From: Pomphorhynchus laevis
Taxonomy: Eukaryota; Acanthocephala; Palaeacanthocephala; Echinorhynchida; Pomphorhynchidae
Length of the DNA: 64,000 nt
Reading direction: 5' to 3'
NCBI GenBank assembly: GCA_012934845.2
Contig: WNNJ02000257.1
Coordinates: forward strand, 149,752 to 213,751
Shown here piece after piece: positions 60,501 through 64,000 of the stretch. The notes beneath the pieces were generated by a model. The model was not told where the DNA came from and ran no database searches. It was given only the letters and a program-made list of their open reading frames with translations. Both the position numbers and the translations under genes were made by a program. How positions within the stretch are numbered: position 1 is the stretch's first letter; every line of letters begins with the position of its first letter.

Positions 60501-63500
60501 ATGATAATATTAAATTATAAATTAAAGATTATAATTATCATAATTATTAAAATTATTACTAAAGATAATAATTATTACTAAATGATAAAACTTACTAAAT
60601 AATATTTAGTAAATTAAATTTAGAAAAAATTAAAAATTAAACTTTTATTTATAATAATATTATGTTATTATATATTATAACAATATAGCATTAATCAGTA
60701 CAACTGATATACACATTTATAATAATAACATTACGTTATTATTATATAGCATCAATCTAAATTCATTGAGATAATGTTTTATGTTAAAAATGTAAAGCTG
60801 AAAAAATGCAAGCTGAACAAATGTTCAGCTTGTAATTTGGAAATATGTTGTACATAACTTCTGATTATGATTACTTGAAACGTCCTTTAGTGTTTTATTA
60901 TGTATGACATTGCAATGCATTCCAAATAAAAAATACATTTCATAACTCAAAAGTGCTTTATTTTAAATTAATTGATTATTTTCAACTATTTTTAAAAAGA
61001 TAATGAAAAACTTAAAATGTAGAAATAACCTTTGTTCGATTATTCCATAGAAACGATTGGACAGTAACATCAAGGCGTTTCAGCCACATCTCCCTTCGTG
61101 CAAGATAATCTTCAAACAATAGTTGATAAATGTATTCAATTTTTTCCCATTGCTTGGCTGTCGGTGTGTTAGTTAACAAAGGTGAGCCGAGAGCATCTTT
61201 AGGAGATTGCTTTATAATTTCGTTTAACTAAAACATCAAAATGTAAATAAGAAAATAAATTAATGTATAAAAAATAAATTAAATATAAACAATCGTTCAA
61301 CTACATAAATTTACACTTTGGTACGACAATTCTTTCATAAGTGATAATATAATAATTAGCATAATTTCGATCGTTAGGTGAAAAAAATGATTTATTTAAA
61401 CACCGACTTAAAATATTAAAATATAACATAAAAATATAAAATTATGGTAATATAAAATAGCACATAGATATTGTAAAGAATACGACATATACACTTCATA
61501 TTTAATATTTTTAAAAATATATTTGTTATTTTTAAAATTTATGATTTATATTTCTTTAAAAATTTCAATGTTTGTAAATAAAAAACTAAAGTTTATGTTA
61601 TTTGACAGTAAAAACTAAACATTTTATGTAATAAATAAAAAATAGAGAAGTTTAGAAATCTAAACAATTTAATGTTATCTAAAATTCTCCATATTTTCCA
61701 ATATCCCAATCACTTAACCCTTTTCGATCTATTCTCATAGATAGAGAAGTCTCGTTTTATACACAAATTCTAATCTTAAACCTTTTGTATCTCAAAGGAT
61801 AATTACAACGGCAAAATTTTACAAGGAAGAGAACTTGTATTTTGCAGCAAAGAGCACGATTTTTACTGTTTCCACTTACCAAATGGCTGATCAAGGCTAT
61901 AAATTTACTTTTTAAATTTCTTACTGTTTCCACTTACCACTTTTTATAAATTTACTTTTTCATTCGTACATTTGCTCACAAATTCTAAGTGTGGGTGCTT
62001 AAACCTTTTGTATCTCAAAGGATAATTACAACGGTAACATTTTACAAGGAAGTGAAGTTGTATTTTGCAGCAAAGAGCATGATTTCTTACTGTTTCTACT
62101 TACAATATGGCTGATCAAGGCTATAAATTTACTTTTTAAATTTTTTACTGTTTCCACTTACTAATTATAAATTTACTTTTTCATTCGTACATTACATTTG
62201 CTTATGAAGGTTATTTTATATTCGTAAAAAGAGGGAGATTTTTATTTGTTATTTCATGAGTGAAAATTCCATGGATTAGGAATCCATCGTAATTTTTTAA
62301 TAATTTAGCAAATTTAATTTATAAAGTTTTAACGTAGTTAAATAATGTCTTCGATTATTTTACTTGTCATTGATAAAAAACATTATTTTTAATAATGAGC
62401 TGCATAAATATCCATTAGGTTCGTATTTTATTGTATTTGCCGCTATTCGTCGAATCCTATTATTTAAAACTTTGCTAAATGTTTCTACATTAAAATGTCT
62501 TAATAATTACAAACGCTTAAGGTGTAATAAGCAAATAACAAAAAAATAAAATTTACCACATAAACAATAAAATATCAGTTCCAGATTTTATAAAATACTA
62601 ATGTCGATATCGTAGACATTTTTTATTGGAATCGTTTACCCCTAAACTACATCTTGAATTTTTTATTACACAAAAAATTAAATCTTCATGTTATGAACAA
62701 ATGATATTACCGAACAAGACAATAAATAATATACGATGCATTCTAATAAAGAATAGAGGTCATCAGAAGGAACTGCTATGTATTCAGGTTTCAACCCTCT
62801 ATTCTTCGACCCAGCATAGTAGCGAGGCCAAATACATGATAATGACGTATTTGCTTTGATCAAATTTGATTATCTAGTGTAACATATTCCAATACAAAGT
62901 AAATAATTCCTTATCCATCTATAAATATTTTTCTTTTAAAAGTTTAAATCTATTTTTAATAATATTTTGTTAATTTATATATTTAACTATTTTCTGTTTG
63001 ATGATATTTTTATATTTATAGTAATTAAGTTTAAAACATATATCAATTTAATTATTTAAATGAATTTGAAAAAACCCGAATATCATTAAAGATACTGACA
63101 AAGATAACTATTTTCTGTTTGATGATATTTTTATTTGAAGAAAGCCAATATCTTTACATATTAAAATATTTAATATTTTAATTTAAATAACTATAAACAA
63201 CGTAGATATCAATCTTTTATTATGAAGCAAAATATAACAATCTATTCATATAAAATTTCAATATAATATATTTTAGCATTAGAATTCCTTACTCTATATT
63301 CGATCGTCTTAAAAAGTTGACTTGTATTCATCTTTGAAGAATCCAAACCAAAGCATAAGCAAATCTTCTGTACAAGTGCTTCATCTGTATCATGGGACTG
63401 GAAAAAGAAAAGAAAAAGATGTACAAGATAAGCCTCTTCTCGTTACCAGCTTGGTGGAATTGCTTTTAGATAGGATAGCGGCAGCAATCTGTTCAGCATT

Positions 63501-63508
63501 GAGAAAAT
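57567..63508 (-). CDS. FAM98 homologue (seven exons seen, N-terminus missing)
   Basis: FAM98 proteins belong to the tRNA-ligase complex with RTCB and DDX1 and are arginine-methylated RNA-binding factors. Exons: 63508-63447, 63397-63293, 61227-61030, 59927-59828, 59776-59700, 58530-58086 and 57661-57567; phases join to 359 residues and a TAG. Landmarks against human FAM98A, in order: 'FLNAEQIAAAIL' (YLISELEAARML), 'EALVQKICLCFGLD' (ELKGICIALGM), 'LGSPLLTNTPTAKQWEKIE', 'MWLKRLDVTVQSFLW', 'LYEPMRKQL', 'LSNLLSAREDICSQQKT', then 'VPDRGGRVNEFEP' immediately before an Arg/Gly-rich tail ('RGRGRGRDDRGRGARGRN') that also holds many Tyr, Gln and Asp. About 100 N-terminal residues are not found and may lie to the right of the window. 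Two introns are only 49 and 51 nt; a 2-kb intron holds PLE copy F and a tandem duplication. Confidence 0.93.
61761..62205. repeat. Tandem duplication of about 220 bp in a FAM98 intron
   Basis: Two adjacent units (61761-61976 and 61977-62205) share ACCTTTTGTATCTCAAAGGA, GGCTGATCAAGGCTATAAAT and GCAGCAAAGAGCA at roughly 90 percent identity. Inside each unit TTACTGTTTCCACTTAC occurs twice. Confidence 0.85.
62745..63170 (-). mobile_element. Penelope-like element copy F (RT C-terminus and tail) in a FAM98 intron
   Basis: This is the reverse complement of the copy E type: the tail has GGTCATCAGAAGGAACTGC, GGTTTCAACCCTC and CATAGTAGCGAGGCC, followed by the RT C-terminal region on the minus strand up to about 63085 and a partial repeat (63105-63170). 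It is on the same strand as FAM98. Confidence 0.84.
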
Positions 63509-63919
63509 CTAAAACCAAATTTAGAATATATGATTTCAAACATCAAACTAATACAAAAGCATAGCAGATGAAAATATCAAACATAAAGCCTGAAAAATAT
63601 AAAAATCCAATATCTTTTTATCTTTAGGAATTTAAAGTAGTTAAATTTGAAAAATTCTTCTACAATTCTAAAATCCAAAACATTGTGATTGATTTTTTAT
63701 TTCGCTACAGCAGCCACCGAAATAAAAATAAATTTACTTTACAAGCTAGAAAACAAAAATGGTTTTGTTTTGTATTTCCTTTAGTATCCAGTCTGATATT
63801 GTAAGCGAATATTATTATATTCGCTTACAATATATGTTTATCAAAACGAATATTTTTATAATTTCTTCAACGCAAAATTCTATGAAAACAATTTGATCAT
63901 CAATTTAATTTCTTTTTGA

Positions 63920-63995
63920 GATTATAAATAATAATCTAGATTATAATCTAGATTATAATTACATTAGATTATAATCTAGATTATATCTAGAATTA
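63920..63995. repeat. Palindromic tandem repeat TAATCTAGATTA
   Basis: Four to five copies of a 12-14-bp palindromic unit (ATTATAATCTAG) reach almost to the right window edge, so the array may continue. Confidence 0.8.
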
Positions 63996-64000
63996 TTATA

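Noticed and set aside
63322-63564. Plus-strand frame 'LLVTSLVELLLDRIAAAICS'
   Set aside because: The minus strand holds two FAM98 exons with matching phases and splice sites over the same bases, so this is a shadow frame.

Overview
This window is a stretch of very AT-rich nuclear DNA from an invertebrate animal. Spliceosomal introns, animal-type genes (stonin, FAM98, TUBGCP4, mitochondrial uS5) and several clades of animal LINEs plus Penelope-like elements all point that way. I cannot name the taxon. Introns are bimodal: several are only about 47-55 nt, while others reach kilobases and are full of transposon remains. About a third of the splice acceptors I can place read AAG or GAG instead of CAG/TAG.

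Host genes. Four well-supported genes lie in a row on the minus strand: a FAM98 homologue (63508-57567, N-terminus outside or unrecognised), mitochondrial ribosomal protein uS5m/MRPS5 (46716-38338, first exon not found), a complete stonin/Stoned-B homologue (33373-26136; seven exons whose phases join into 736 codons plus stop) and a TUBGCP4/GCP4 homologue (25081-15863; a few middle exons not found). At the left edge is the 3' end of a plus-strand gene whose product resembles the C-terminus of the condensin kleisin NCAPH/Barren (weak call). A two-exon small ORF of 91 codons at 48923-48593 (minus) is a possible extra gene.

Mobile DNA. Bases 1.4-13.6 kb are a LINE graveyard: a minus-strand element with APE endonuclease and RT (1.4-3.8 kb), a plus-strand CR1-like element (4.2-7.6 kb), and a shredded minus-strand element (8.3-11.1 kb) with other elements inside it. 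A nearly intact two-ORF CR1/L2-like LINE (19.1-22.75 kb), far richer in GC and pyrimidine than its surroundings, sits in a TUBGCP4 intron next to a 0.9-kb minisatellite. An RTE 3' end lies in the last stonin intron, and a fragment with an R2/HERO-type restriction-like endonuclease lies at 54.2-55.7 kb.

The most striking system is a family of Penelope-like retroelements (PLEs). In the longest copy (35.2-38.2 kb, minus) a GIY-YIG endonuclease is encoded upstream of the reverse transcriptase, and the RT-containing copies that reach the 3' side run straight into a non-coding tail with no downstream endonuclease. This is the permuted layout described for Naiad/Chlamys PLEs. The tail recurs six times in the window. 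It carries conserved GAAAC and CTGATGA blocks and complementary segments that keep pairing through wobble changes, so it probably folds as RNA, possibly as a ribozyme.

Other structure: a perfect 61-bp inverted repeat set in (AT)n, a family of foldback MITE-like elements, a 120-bp-arm palindrome, duplicated TUBGCP4 exon pieces, a duplicated MRPS5 intron flanked by direct repeats, and a partial inverted copy of the small gene's 3' end. No rRNA, tRNA, CRISPR array or LTR element was recognised.
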